A stretch of DNA of 64,000 bases. Origin: a candidate division WOR-3 bacterium. Lineage in GTDB: Bacteria; Hydrothermota; Tepidihabitantia; Tepidihabitantales; Tepidihabitantaceae. The stretch is from NCBI GenBank assembly GCA_024653355.1, contig JANLFQ010000001.1:890576-954575 (forward strand), in the 5' to 3' direction. The translations under genes and the position numbers were made by a program. Below the pieces are notes generated by a model that was not told the origin of the DNA, did no database searches, and saw only the letters and a list, made by a program, of their open reading frames with translations. Of this stretch, positions 37,601 through 45,176 are shown piece by piece. The stretch's first letter is position 1, and each line of letters starts with the position of its first letter.

Positions 37601-38142
37601 GTTATGTTTACCCCGACTCCGGGCTTACCGACGGGATGAAGTTTCGTGCCCTTACCGGAAATCTCGGTGTTCAATCAAGTGACCGCCCCTACAACTGGTC
37701 ACTCGCGGTCGGTACCGGTCCATTTACTCTCCCCGGGCTCAATGGGAGACAAAGGGTTGCATTCGCCTTTATTGCGGCGGACGACTCCCTCAACTTTTTC
37801 TCTTCCTGTGCCGCAATTCAGAACTGGTTTGACACCGGCGTCGGATTTGAAGAAGATGCGAAAAACCCCATCCCGCCCTATTCTTTAAGCCTTTCACTCC
37901 AGCCGAATCCAATAACCAGTCGTGCTTTAATCTCCTACTCCCTGCCCCGTTCCACTCCTGTAAATATCTCAATCCTCGACATCGCCGGAAGAAAAGTCGC
38001 CACCCTGTTTAACCACGAAAACCATTCTGCGGGAACCTACAAAATCCTCTGGCAGCCAAGAAAATTAGTTCCTGGTGTCTACTTCTTGAAACTTCAAACC
38101 ATCGATTCCCGCATCACCCAAAGGTGCCTGATTCTTAAGTAA
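34633..38142 (+). CDS. Secreted gingipain-like (C25) cysteine protease with sorting domain
   Basis: This 1169-residue protein starts at a TTG preceded by AGGAGG and has a signal peptide (MKRTVVLLFAILAVLFAGTVS). A propeptide (about 25-205) precedes a peptidase C25 domain (about 215-575) with the catalytic dyad H436 (AGHGN) and C473 (SLACNPG). An Ig-like domain follows. From about residue 676 it has the ~420-residue module also present in the S8 protease at 10122-13082, ending in a sorting tail (QPNPITSRALISYSLP...GVYFLKL). In Porphyromonas this protease type is a type IX secretion substrate. The repeat element lies just upstream. Confidence 0.9.
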   Translation: MKRTVVLLFAILAVLFAGTVSHTVDITPDQIALHRSENYDAVELTSGFFIPNPGKPLLPYKSLTLLIPADARVITVSAQPVVTEELPGSFTIFPAQPPVPISAQTPATFVAPDPDIYSSNNPFPDRTLFSHSTGSAAGFKLVNVIICPFEYHPATRKLSLHARIEVVVTYEEHGSMPLTLTQSQRDRIRQTLRPLISNPADLNRFAPPLKEIDQPAVDYLIITSAELSSSFTPYIQYKTSRGLKTELRTVEWVANNYPGRDLSEKIRNLIIDYFNSRGLSYVLLAGDNLQVPARRIEVAVGNEQGSIPTDLYYGDLDYSWDSNHNNRFGEMADSVDLYADVFVGRASVDNRQQVENFIAKVRTFENNPAPDYIMKSLLPSGWLWRSLNYHGKFVNDSIAEITPPDWTDRKMENPPSALVVADSFDRGFLIFDPAGHGNESGVYDEDGTAIYTNSVASRQQNDRRFSIITSLACNPGNFEAEDCLAEVALNCQAGGAIAVMMNSRYGWGTPPVMGPSEKLCVRFYDFLFNYAQYQIGPCHDRSREEYAGAAIYDPLWRWCMTEFNLLGDPTIDIWTAPPHNLILITPDTIRTGSQTFTATVQEGGNPAAGATVTVSKDGVLLATGTTNSSGSVSLPIHPTTAGQLLITTWRHNNLPNSKTVLVEPGDPEPYIVYHRYELDDHGQPYENGVLEPGETARLKIVLKNIGSAAATNAHLTLRTLNPNISILDSIAAIGTIPAGDSIRTDNLTVAAEPSTLPGSSADMVVLIRYDQGESELWFSIELGYPGRTAAEIDTGICALTVTARGTFGYDPELNRKGRGFRYPESDTSRLNSASFALGNSSDYLVDRFYNQTQGGLDQDWHLQDSLRLMLPIWSGDEVLFSSFNDQGHPNRCGLVVDQRALGFSRPELSRSIALVFDIWNTSGDTLYNLYAGILADFDVRATDRMHDVAFTLPEQNAALMYNVNSPSPCVGIKLLYPRTPANLTCIDHSRYVYPDSGLTDGMKFRALTGNLGVQSSDRPYNWSLAVGTGPFTLPGLNGRQRVAFAFIAADDSLNFFSSCAAIQNWFDTGVGFEEDAKNPIPPYSLSLSLQPNPITSRALISYSLPRSTPVNISILDIAGRKVATLFNHENHSAGTYKILWQPRKLVPGVYFLKLQTIDSRITQRCLILK

Positions 38143-38169
38143 CCGCTCGGCAACTACTCTATAAAATAT

Positions 38170-38195
38170 CTGGCAGCCCTTAATCGGGCTGCCAG
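38170..38195. terminator. Bidirectional terminator-like hairpin
   Basis: CTGGCAGCCC pairs perfectly with GGGCTGCCAG around TTAATC, between the convergent C25 protease gene and the small membrane-protein gene. The T-run is weak on both sides. Confidence 0.6.
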
Positions 38196-38219
38196 TGTTG
38201 TGTGGCGCGGTCTGGCTCA

Positions 38220-38423
38220 TCAGGACTTAGCGTCCTGCCCCAAAGCGACCCCCCTTCCAATTTTCTTTAAATCCATTTCCCTACCGGTGGGCGGACCGTA
38301 AAAACAGTTCGGCATTACATTCAATCTACCGATATGGTTCACAAACAGGGCGGTAAGATACAAACCAATCCCCATTCCCAGTTCCAGCCACCAGCGCATC
38401 TTTAAGCCCTTGACCAACATCTT
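38220..38423 (-). CDS. Small single-span membrane protein B
   Basis: This 67-residue protein starts at an ATG 5 nt after GGAGG. It has a basic N-terminus (MLVKGLKMRW), one hydrophobic segment (WWLELGMGIGLYLTALFV), and a polar C-terminus with two basic patches. It lies 13 bp after the companion gene at 38437-38634 and should share its -24/-12 promoter. No family is recognised. Confidence 0.65.
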   Translation of the reverse strand, partial: KMLVKGLKMRWWLELGMGIGLYLTALFVNHIGRLNVMPNCFYGPPTGREMDLKKIGRGVALGQDAKS

Positions 38424-38436
38424 CACCTCCATTTGT

Positions 38437-38634
38437 TTACAGACGCTCCCGAACCAGCAAACGCTCTGTGGTACGGATTCTATCTTGATAGTTCTCAACC
38501 GCCTCCTTCGGACTCACCGGCATCGCAAAAATTCCCACATCGACACTCTTTAGCCGCAACACAAAAAGCCCTGCAACCAACACTACACACACCATCAAAA
38601 ACATCACCAACCTCTCTACTCTTTTACCAAACAT
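38437..38634 (-). CDS. Small single-span membrane protein A
   Basis: This 65-residue protein has a basic start (MFGKRVERL), one transmembrane helix (VMFLMVCVVLVAGLFVL) and an amphipathic charged C-terminal helix (PVSPKEAVENYQDRIRTTER). AAGGAGG precedes the ATG. It is the first gene behind the sigma-54-type promoter at 38701-38716 and downstream of the AAA+ regulator gene, so it is the likely direct target of that regulator. Size and topology resemble membrane stress or signalling peptides, but the function is unknown. Confidence 0.7.
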   Translation of the reverse strand: MFGKRVERLVMFLMVCVVLVAGLFVLRLKSVDVGIFAMPVSPKEAVENYQDRIRTTERLLVRERL

Positions 38635-38700
38635 ATTTCCTCCTTTTTCTGTCTTTTTCTTTTACTAACCTTACCTGATTCTTCATACACCCTATTAAAA

Positions 38701-38716
38701 AGCACCAACTGTGCCA
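38701..38716 (-). promoter_or_regulatory. Sigma-54 (-24/-12) promoter
   Basis: Read on the - strand the sequence is TGGCACAGTTGGTGCT, differing from the TGGCAC-N5-TTGCW consensus only at the first T of the -12 half. It is 67 bp before the ATG of small membrane protein A, within a very AT-rich tract on its upstream side. Confidence 0.75.
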
Positions 38717-38792
38717 GTAGAATAAAAATTCTTTTAAATAACGAAATATCAATATATTACAATATACTGCCGGTTAACTTTTCTAAAACTGG

Positions 38793-38811
38793 CGTCTTAA
38801 ATGATGAGACA
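38793..38811. promoter_or_regulatory. Candidate enhancer site 1 for the AAA+ regulator
   Basis: The inverted repeat CGTCT-N9-AGACA lies about 90 bp upstream of the -24/-12 promoter. A further half site CGTCT follows at 38822. It matches the arm sequence of site 2. Confidence 0.5.
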
Positions 38812-38882
38812 GCACTACCGCCGTCTTAGAGTGTAAATTAACGGGAAAATATTATAACTAATTGAAAATATGGAAGATAATA

Positions 38883-38903
38883 CTGTCTACACCTATGAGA
38901 CAG
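38883..38903. promoter_or_regulatory. Candidate enhancer site 2 for the AAA+ regulator
   Basis: The perfect inverted repeat CTGTCT-N9-AGACAG lies immediately 3' of the regulator stop codon and about 175 bp upstream of the -24/-12 promoter, a usual distance for an enhancer-binding protein. Confidence 0.55.
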
Positions 38904-38904
38904 T

Positions 38905-41592
38905 TTACCTTTGCGGCGAGATGTTATGTTTCTTTAAAAGTCGGTAAAACTGCGCCCTGCTATAGCCGGCAATTTTTGCCGCCTTGCTCACATTACCACC
39001 TGCCTGTTGCAAACAACGAACGAGTGACTCTTTTTCAACTTCTGCCACCGCCTGTTCCTGTGCCCTGCGCCGGCTGATGCGCAAATTGACGGTTGACTCC
39101 GAAGAGAACTTTTCAACCAACTTCTGAAACTGAACAGGCAGGTCGGAAAGCGTGATTTCTTCGCCGCTGGCGAGCAGCACACAGCGTTGAATTACATGCT
39201 GCAACTCCCTGATGTTACCGGGCCAGTGATAGTTAAGAAAACAACTCATAACCTCCGGGGTAACACCTTTTACCTGCCGATTTGTCTCCTGATTTGCCCA
39301 TGCGATGAAGTACTGCACCAGTGAGTCAATATCTTCTTTCCTTTCCCGGAGCGGCGGCAAAAAGATTTCAACGCCGTTAAGGCGGTAGTACAGGTCTTCC
39401 CGAAATTTCCCCTCCTTAATTAGCAATTCAAGATTTTGATTGGTCGCTGCCACAACCCGAACATCAACCTTTATCGGTTTTGCCCCCCCGACCCGTTCAT
39501 ACTCCTTCTCTTGGAGAACCCGTAACAGTTTTGCCTGCAAACCCGGGCTCATATCGCCGATCTCGTCGAGAAAAACGGTACCACCATTGGCAAGTTCAAA
39601 CTTACCCTTTCGGGCAACGACGCCGGTTGCCGCCCCCTTTTCCACACCAAAAAACTCTGCTTCTAAAAGTGTCTCGGGCACGGCGGCACAGTTAATTGTT
39701 ATAAAAGGTTCATCACACCGCGGACCGGAAAGATGCAGTGCCCGGGCGATAAGCTCCTTGCCGGTGCCGCTTTCTCCCCGAATCAAGACCGGCACCGAAG
39801 AATGGGCACTCCGGGCAACGATTTCAAGATTCTTCCGCATCACCGGCGCATTGCCAATCACACCCGAGAAACACAAACCGGGAATCTCCCGCTCTTCAGA
39901 CTCCACCTTAATACCCGCGTTCCTCAGTCGCTGAACCGCAGGCATAATCAGCGCAATAATCGTATTCAAAACTAAAGGATTACACCGTTGGACCGCGCCG
40001 GGTTCATACTCTAAATAAATGCCGCCGAAAAACGCATCCCCGGCAACAACCGGGAGCCATACTCCTCGCTCAAAGTTCACCTGTTTCCTGTCATTTGCCG
40101 TGGCAAATCGCGTTTCATCTAAGTTGACCTGACCGAAAACAAATCCGGGCTCTCCCTCGGTCAAAAAAGCCCCTCCTCGACAACCCCAGGCTTCACACAT
40201 CCTCTTGAATGCTTCGGTTAAAAAATTCGCCGGTTCCAGCCCCATCGTTGATAGCCCGGAAACGGCTGAGAGCACCGCCATATCCCTGTCTACACCCAAC
40301 TCCAGTCCAAATAGAATCTGGTTAATCTCATCCGCCTCCGCCACCACACCGAGATTTCTGAACACCTGAGCCGCACGCTTGAGTAAAGCCACCCCCTGTT
40401 CCTGTTTACCCTGTTTCAGGAGAAACCGCCCATATTGAAATTGCACCCGGGCAAACTCGTAACTGTTTTGCGCGCCGGAAAGTAATTCCAGCGCCTTTTC
40501 AAAACAGGCCGTTGCCGCCGCCTCCATCCCCATTTCAATTTCGAGTAAAGCCCGTACCCGCAACACCTCCGCTTCCTCTTTGTTCGCCTGTAACTCCCGT
40601 GCCATTTCAATCGCCCGGGCACAAAGCCCAGCACATCGTTCCGTTTGTCCCCTTGCCAGTTCCAGTTCTGCCATCCGCCAGTAGATGTCGATTATCCCGA
40701 GCCTATCCTGGGTCCGCTCACAAAGCGTTAGCGCCTCCTGATAAGCCCCGCTTGCCGCTGCCAGATTGTGTCGGCGGAACTCCGCTTCACCTAAATTGAT
40801 TAACCCCTCCTGCAATATCTCTTCTAAACCCTCCCGGCCCGCTTTTACCACCTGGCTAAACAGTTCTACCGCCCGGTCAAGCCGGTTTTTCTTTAAGGCT
40901 AACTCGCCAAGGACATTAATCGCATTCCAGCGGACAAAATCGTATCCCCGCTTTTCTGCAAGTGCGATTGCCCGGTACAGATTTTCCGCCCCCTCTTCCC
41001 AGTTTCCTAATTCTATCAAAACCCAGCCCAGATTGTAGTGATTTAGCGCTCGGACCGAGTCATCGCTCTGGTCCGAGAGCATTTCACCACAACTTTGGTA
41101 ATAGTTCAGCGCCTCTTCAAACCTTCCCTGAAAACCGGCAAGGTTTCCCATCTGGTTCAATGCCGCATAAACCCCTTCCTCATACCCATCTTTCTCCCAG
41201 ATTTCCCGCGCCTGACGGTAACAGTCCAGCGCCGCATCGTATTCACCCGTCTTCTCGTGAATTGTCCCCATAAGGTAAAACCCACTACCCTGAAGCCGCT
41301 GATGCCCCAGGTCCTTTGCCAATTTTAAGGTCTGGTGGGCATAATGCCGGCTCGCCTCAACATCTCCTAACAATCGGCACACATCCGCCAGCCGCAGAGA
41401 AATCCGTACCATCTGTTCCATCGCACCGATATCCCGGCAAATTTTCAACGCCTCTTCCAGCAGCGGCTTTGCCTCAGTCGGAGCGCTGATGCGCAGCTCG
41501 TCGCCAAGTGCAATAAAACAGTTAAGACGCTCTTTATTGTCCTGCGCTTTTTTTAATTGCTCCTTTAAACTTTGAATGTTATCCTTCGGCAT
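38905..41592 (-). CDS. TPR-GAF-AAA+-Fis transcriptional activator (sigma-54 type, variant loop)
   Basis: This 895-residue regulator has about ten TPR repeats (1-390), a GAF-like sensor region (about 410-555), an AAA+ domain (about 570-800; Walker A GESGTGKE near 604, Walker B VFLDEIGD near 673, arginine-finger segment FREDLYYRLNG) and a C-terminal Fis-type helix-turn-helix (GGNVSKAAKIAGYSRAQFY). The loop that contacts sigma-54, normally GAFTGA, reads GAATGV. The gene lies directly upstream of a near-consensus sigma-54 promoter and palindromic sites. It probably senses a ligand or protein through TPR/GAF and activates the small membrane-protein genes. Confidence 0.92.
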   Translation of the reverse strand: MPKDNIQSLKEQLKKAQDNKERLNCFIALGDELRISAPTEAKPLLEEALKICRDIGAMEQMVRISLRLADVCRLLGDVEASRHYAHQTLKLAKDLGHQRLQGSGFYLMGTIHEKTGEYDAALDCYRQAREIWEKDGYEEGVYAALNQMGNLAGFQGRFEEALNYYQSCGEMLSDQSDDSVRALNHYNLGWVLIELGNWEEGAENLYRAIALAEKRGYDFVRWNAINVLGELALKKNRLDRAVELFSQVVKAGREGLEEILQEGLINLGEAEFRRHNLAAASGAYQEALTLCERTQDRLGIIDIYWRMAELELARGQTERCAGLCARAIEMARELQANKEEAEVLRVRALLEIEMGMEAAATACFEKALELLSGAQNSYEFARVQFQYGRFLLKQGKQEQGVALLKRAAQVFRNLGVVAEADEINQILFGLELGVDRDMAVLSAVSGLSTMGLEPANFLTEAFKRMCEAWGCRGGAFLTEGEPGFVFGQVNLDETRFATANDRKQVNFERGVWLPVVAGDAFFGGIYLEYEPGAVQRCNPLVLNTIIALIMPAVQRLRNAGIKVESEEREIPGLCFSGVIGNAPVMRKNLEIVARSAHSSVPVLIRGESGTGKELIARALHLSGPRCDEPFITINCAAVPETLLEAEFFGVEKGAATGVVARKGKFELANGGTVFLDEIGDMSPGLQAKLLRVLQEKEYERVGGAKPIKVDVRVVAATNQNLELLIKEGKFREDLYYRLNGVEIFLPPLRERKEDIDSLVQYFIAWANQETNRQVKGVTPEVMSCFLNYHWPGNIRELQHVIQRCVLLASGEEITLSDLPVQFQKLVEKFSSESTVNLRISRRRAQEQAVAEVEKESLVRCLQQAGGNVSKAAKIAGYSRAQFYRLLKKHNISPQR

Positions 41593-41610
41593 CGGTTAAC
41601 TCTCTTTTTC

Positions 41611-41638
41611 AGCATAAACACCCAACAATTTGTGTCAA
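41611..41638 (-). promoter_or_regulatory. Promoter of the AAA+ regulator gene
   Basis: TTGACA (41633-41638), 16-bp spacer, TATGCT (41611-41616), 18 nt before the ATG. Confidence 0.55.
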
Positions 41639-41650
41639 GCACGGCATAGT

Positions 41651-41679
41651 TTGACTCCACCAGCAAAACCGCTTAATAT
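41651..41679 (+). promoter_or_regulatory. Probable promoter of the zinc-ribbon gene
   Basis: TTGACT (41651-41656) with TAATAT (41674-41679) after a 17-bp spacer; an overlapping TATAAT three bases later is an alternative. A small hairpin AACGGC-AGTAA-GCCGTT follows in the leader. Confidence 0.4.
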
Positions 41680-41746
41680 AATTCCGGCTAAACGGCAGTA
41701 AGCCGTTGTTAATTCGGGAGGTAAGAGTAAACGAAAGGAGTCAATA

Positions 41747-41995
41747 ATGGCACGCCCAACCTGCCCGCAATGTGGCACCGACAACACCTGGGCTCATTAT
41801 GAGCATCAGGTCAGTTCCGTTGGCCCCGGGGTCTCAAAAGCCCATGTCTGGGAGCGGGAAGCAGAACTCCTGCCCGATGGCAGACCGATATCAGTTCCCT
41901 GTCCCGGCTGCACCGACGGCATCCAATACCCGCCGACCTACTTCTATTGCCAAGCCTGCAATCACATCTGGTCACCAAACTCCGCGATTGGATAA
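41747..41995 (+). CDS. Small zinc-ribbon protein
   Basis: This 82-residue protein has three CxxC units: CPQCG near the N-terminus, CPGC in the middle and CQAC near the C-terminus. It should bind one or two zinc ions. AAAGGAG precedes the ATG. It stands alone between the divergent regulator gene and the convergent fabG. No function can be assigned from sequence. Confidence 0.8.
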   Translation: MARPTCPQCGTDNTWAHYEHQVSSVGPGVSKAHVWEREAELLPDGRPISVPCPGCTDGIQYPPTYFYCQACNHIWSPNSAIG

Positions 41996-42018
41996 TTGAT
42001 TAAGCCCGACAGGATGGA

Positions 42019-42765
42019 CTACATCAGCATCCCACCATCAACCCGGATAACCTGACCGGTGATGTAACCCGCCTCTTCAGAAGAGAGGAACAGGCACACT
42101 GCGGCAACATCTTGCGGTGTGCCTGCTCGTTTTAACGGTATCGCCTCGAGATACCGTGCCTTTGTCGCTTCATCCAGTTTTTCGGTCATTGCGGTTGCGA
42201 TAAACCCCGGCGCAATCGCATTCACCGTGATATTGCGCGGTGCCAGCTCTTTGGCAACCGACTTTGTAAACCCGATCAAACCCGCCTTTGCCGCCGCATA
42301 GTTCGCCTGACCGGCGTTGCCCATCTGTCCGATAACCGAACTGATATTGACAATTCTTCCCCAGCGCGCCTTCATCATCGCCCGGCACCCAACTTTTGTC
42401 CAGTTGAACGCGCCTTTGAGATTCACCGCTATCACCCGGTCAAAATCGTCCTCGCTCATCCGCAAAAGTAGATTGTCTCTGGTAATACCGGCGTTGTTAA
42501 CTAAAATGTCCAGGCGGTTAAACCTCTTTTCAATATCTTCACAGGTTTTAACCGCCTGATTAAAATCAGCAACATCAACCTGATAGGCTATTCCCTCTCC
42601 ACCCTGTGCTTTGAGTTCACCAACCACCCGCTCTGCCGCATCTAAAAACAGGTCACACACCGCAACCTGAGCACCTGCCTTTCCCAGTTCCAGCGCAATC
42701 GCCCGACCGATGCCCGAACCGGCACCAGTCACAACCGCCACTTTACCATTTAATTCAACCTTCAC
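42019..42765 (-). CDS. fabG: 3-oxoacyl-[acyl-carrier-protein] reductase
   Basis: This 248-residue short-chain dehydrogenase has the NADP-binding TGAGSGIGRAIALELG, NNAGI and the catalytic S-x12-YAAAK (NYAAAKAGL). The start VELNGKVAVVTG and end GQVIRVDGGMLM are typical of FabG, which reduces 3-oxoacyl-ACP in fatty acid elongation. A GTG start follows AGGAGG. It lies 9 bp after an M6 protease gene rather than in a fab cluster, so a different oxo-acyl substrate remains possible. Confidence 0.88.
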   Translation of the reverse strand: MKVELNGKVAVVTGAGSGIGRAIALELGKAGAQVAVCDLFLDAAERVVGELKAQGGEGIAYQVDVADFNQAVKTCEDIEKRFNRLDILVNNAGITRDNLLLRMSEDDFDRVIAVNLKGAFNWTKVGCRAMMKARWGRIVNISSVIGQMGNAGQANYAAAKAGLIGFTKSVAKELAPRNITVNAIAPGFIATAMTEKLDEATKARYLEAIPLKRAGTPQDVAAVCLFLSSEEAGYITGQVIRVDGGMLM

Positions 42766-42774
42766 TTAAACCTC

Positions 42775-44427
42775 CTATCTGATAACTGTTAATTTTCCAA
42801 TACCCTCTTCCTTAACCCCCTCATCTTCCAATTCCACAACATAAAAGTACATCCCGCTCGTCACCGGCTTGCCCCGGGAATTCTTTAAATCCCAGAAAGC
42901 AGCGCGATGGGTGCGGTTAATCTCGGTCTCTTTATCAAGAATCCGAACCGGCTCGCCTGCGATATTGTAAATCTTAACCTTAAATTGAGGATATTTATTT
43001 GCCAGCCGGGCGCTATCGGTTGGGGTGTAGACAATCGTTGCCTGGCGGTTGCCCTTGGGAGGGATTACCGGGTTGGGAAAAGAGTAAACGCGCCCTAAAA
43101 AAAGAGGTGCTATCCGCAAAAGTGCCGTCATATTCTCTCCGGATGGTGAAATCTTCTCAATCACTACCCCGCTCTGTACCCCATCGTAAAATGCGGTTGA
43201 AGGGGTGGTAAAGTTCCTGACCCCGGTGTCGCTCGCCTTCCACAACTGCGCATCACTACCCCGGTCATTTGGTCCCAGGGCAAAACTGGGTGAGCGGTCG
43301 GCGCGCAGAATTCCCACCAAGGGGTGCCTTTCGTTATCGTTGCTGGGCTGTGACTCGTCAATGTGCAAAATCAGTAGCCCGCTACCAGGCAAACCCCGGT
43401 CAAAACCGATGCGTTGCCGGTTTTCCACCAGAAAGTACTCGCCGCTACCGGTTCCTGCCCCACTCCAATCAACGCCCCCGGGATTACTCAAAATCCGGAA
43501 ACATACCGGCTGTCGGGCAGTGGCAGTAATCGAAGCGAACAGCGAATCAATCCCACCCTTTTCAATTGACTCCGGCCTTACCCAGCCCAGCAGATACTTC
43601 CCCCAGGAGCAGATGTGAACCGGTGAACTGCCATAAGGTTCAGACTCATTTACCCTTGCCCAGCCGCCCCCAGCCATCAAACAGAAAATCCCCAGACCCG
43701 AACTTGAATAGTCTGTGTCATAAAGGTCCGGCAACCCAAGAATGTGCCCGAACTCATGGCAGAAAACACCGATAGTTATCAGCGAACCATCCTGAAAACG
43801 CTCGGGCTGAATTGAAAAAACATCAACCTGCACGCCGTCCTGTGTCTGTACCGGACCGGGTGAACCAAACAGCGGGTCAGACAGCTGCCACTTGTGCGAC
43901 CAGATATCCTGGCGGGAACCGGTTTCCTCCGCACCAGCACCGGCGTGAATTAACATCAGACCATCAACAAACCCATCACCATCGCCATCGTATCGGGAAA
44001 AGTCAACCCGACTGTCAACCGCCAACACCACATCGCGCACCAACCCCTGACTGTTTCGGGGAAAAGTCCCATAGATGCCAAACGAGTCCCCAAGATAATA
44101 TGAATAGGGGTTGCCCAAACGGACCCAATCGACAACCTCGCCCGTCATCGTCAACCCGCCATAACTCACCTCAAGAAAGTAATCTCTCATTGAGAGATTA
44201 CCGGTACCAAACAGCAGCTGTTCAAACTCTCCTTTACTGTGTTGATGAGGTTTATCACTGAAGTCGACCAACAGCACCAGAAACCGCCGGGGCTCGTCGG
44301 TGAGCGCCCGGACCCTTTCCGGCTTTTCCAGTTGACCGGGAAATCGCAACTTAACGGTGTTTCCGGGCATTGGTGGCATCGCACCTAAGCTGCCGAACAG
44401 CAGCGTCACCAGCACCAAGAGCCGCAT
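42775..44427 (-). CDS. Secreted M6-family metalloprotease with FlgD-like C-terminal domain
   Basis: This protein of about 550 residues has a signal peptide (MRLLVLVTLLFGSLGA), an M6 (immune inhibitor A-like) catalytic domain with zinc motif FCHEFGHILGLPDLYD, and a C-terminal FlgD/type IX-like domain (KVKIYNIAGEPV...GMYFYVVELED) that probably mediates export or anchoring. I start at the ATG at 44427; an upstream in-frame Met (44472) lies inside the bactofilin gene. It is the third kind of secreted protease in this window after S8 and C25. Confidence 0.88.
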   Translation of the reverse strand: MRLLVLVTLLFGSLGAMPPMPGNTVKLRFPGQLEKPERVRALTDEPRRFLVLLVDFSDKPHQHSKGEFEQLLFGTGNLSMRDYFLEVSYGGLTMTGEVVDWVRLGNPYSYYLGDSFGIYGTFPRNSQGLVRDVVLAVDSRVDFSRYDGDGDGFVDGLMLIHAGAGAEETGSRQDIWSHKWQLSDPLFGSPGPVQTQDGVQVDVFSIQPERFQDGSLITIGVFCHEFGHILGLPDLYDTDYSSSGLGIFCLMAGGGWARVNESEPYGSSPVHICSWGKYLLGWVRPESIEKGGIDSLFASITATARQPVCFRILSNPGGVDWSGAGTGSGEYFLVENRQRIGFDRGLPGSGLLILHIDESQPSNDNERHPLVGILRADRSPSFALGPNDRGSDAQLWKASDTGVRNFTTPSTAFYDGVQSGVVIEKISPSGENMTALLRIAPLFLGRVYSFPNPVIPPKGNRQATIVYTPTDSARLANKYPQFKVKIYNIAGEPVRILDKETEINRTHRAAFWDLKNSRGKPVTSGMYFYVVELEDEGVKEEGIGKLTVIR

Positions 44428-44444
44428 CTGTGCCCGATTTAACT

Positions 44445-44792
44445 TTATGACTCGCCTTTGACCATCGAGCAACTGCCCTCAAAAACACAGCCCGGTTGAA
44501 TCACCAGTTCCCGGCAGGTGATATTGCCAAACACCTGGGCACCGCTTTGCAACTCAACCCGCTCACTGGCAAAGATATTACCTTCTACTTTGCCGGCGAT
44601 AACCGCACCCTGACAATGAACCTCGCCCTTGAAAAATGAACGGGGACCGGTAAGAAATGTGTCGGCAACATCAACCCGGCCCTCAATCTGCCCGTCAAGC
44701 CGCAGCCCCCCGGCAACCCGAAAATCACCCTTGACCGTTGTTTCGCCACCAACAATCGTGTCCAGTTTCCCTGCTGACTTCTCTTTTGACAC
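44445..44792 (-). CDS. Bactofilin
   Basis: This 115-residue bactofilin (DUF583) is a polymerising cytoskeletal beta-helix: TIVGGETTVKGDFRV, LRLDGQIEGRV, GAVIAGKVEGNI and LQSGAQVFGNI repeats. The GTG at 44792 is chosen because it lies 6 nt after a -10 box; an in-frame TTG one codon upstream is the alternative. It opens the bactofilin-M6 protease-fabG operon. Confidence 0.92.
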   Translation of the reverse strand: MSKEKSAGKLDTIVGGETTVKGDFRVAGGLRLDGQIEGRVDVADTFLTGPRSFFKGEVHCQGAVIAGKVEGNIFASERVELQSGAQVFGNITCRELVIQPGCVFEGSCSMVKGES

Positions 44793-44798
44793 CAAGTC

Positions 44799-44826
44799 AG
44801 TATAACCCCTTGAACGAATTTGTCAA
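44799..44826 (-). promoter_or_regulatory. Promoter of the bactofilin operon (leaderless)
   Basis: TTGACA (44821-44826), 16-bp spacer, TATACT (44799-44804), then 6 nt to the GTG at 44792. Confidence 0.7.
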
Positions 44827-44887
44827 AACGATGCCCTGATTAAACCGGCTACCTGTACCTAACCATGCGCCCGTAATATTTATGAGC

Positions 44888-44910
44888 CCGTTAAAATAAA
44901 AAATTAACGG
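44888..44910. other. Hairpin in the 44827-45176 gap
   Basis: CCGTTAA pairs with TTAACGG around a 9-nt A-rich loop. The gap also holds a GC-rich inverted repeat (CCCGGG near 44983 and 45000) and a 33-codon frame (45026-45127, -) that I do not trust as a gene. No other structure is recognised. Confidence 0.4.
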
Positions 44911-45176
44911 CGAATATTATCTTCACCACGCTAACAAACAGGGTTGGGGACATTTAGAAAAATTTACCCGGCGAGCCCGGGGTATACCTCAATACTGTTC
45001 CCGGGTTCGTTTCTGATAGACTACATTATGCCCCTAGCACCCGAATCAACATATTCACCACCGCCAGTCCGGCATCCCGAAAATCCGCTTCTCTAATTGC
45101 TTCCGAATTCTTGTCAAACAACCTCACCTTTTTTACTTTTGGTCTCGGTTGGTTATCAGAAATGACGCCCTGTCCT

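Noticed and set aside
45026-45127. 33-codon - strand frame downstream of the RlmI-like gene
   Set aside because: It starts at GTG with no separate ribosome site, is very short and resembles nothing I know; it could be a remnant.
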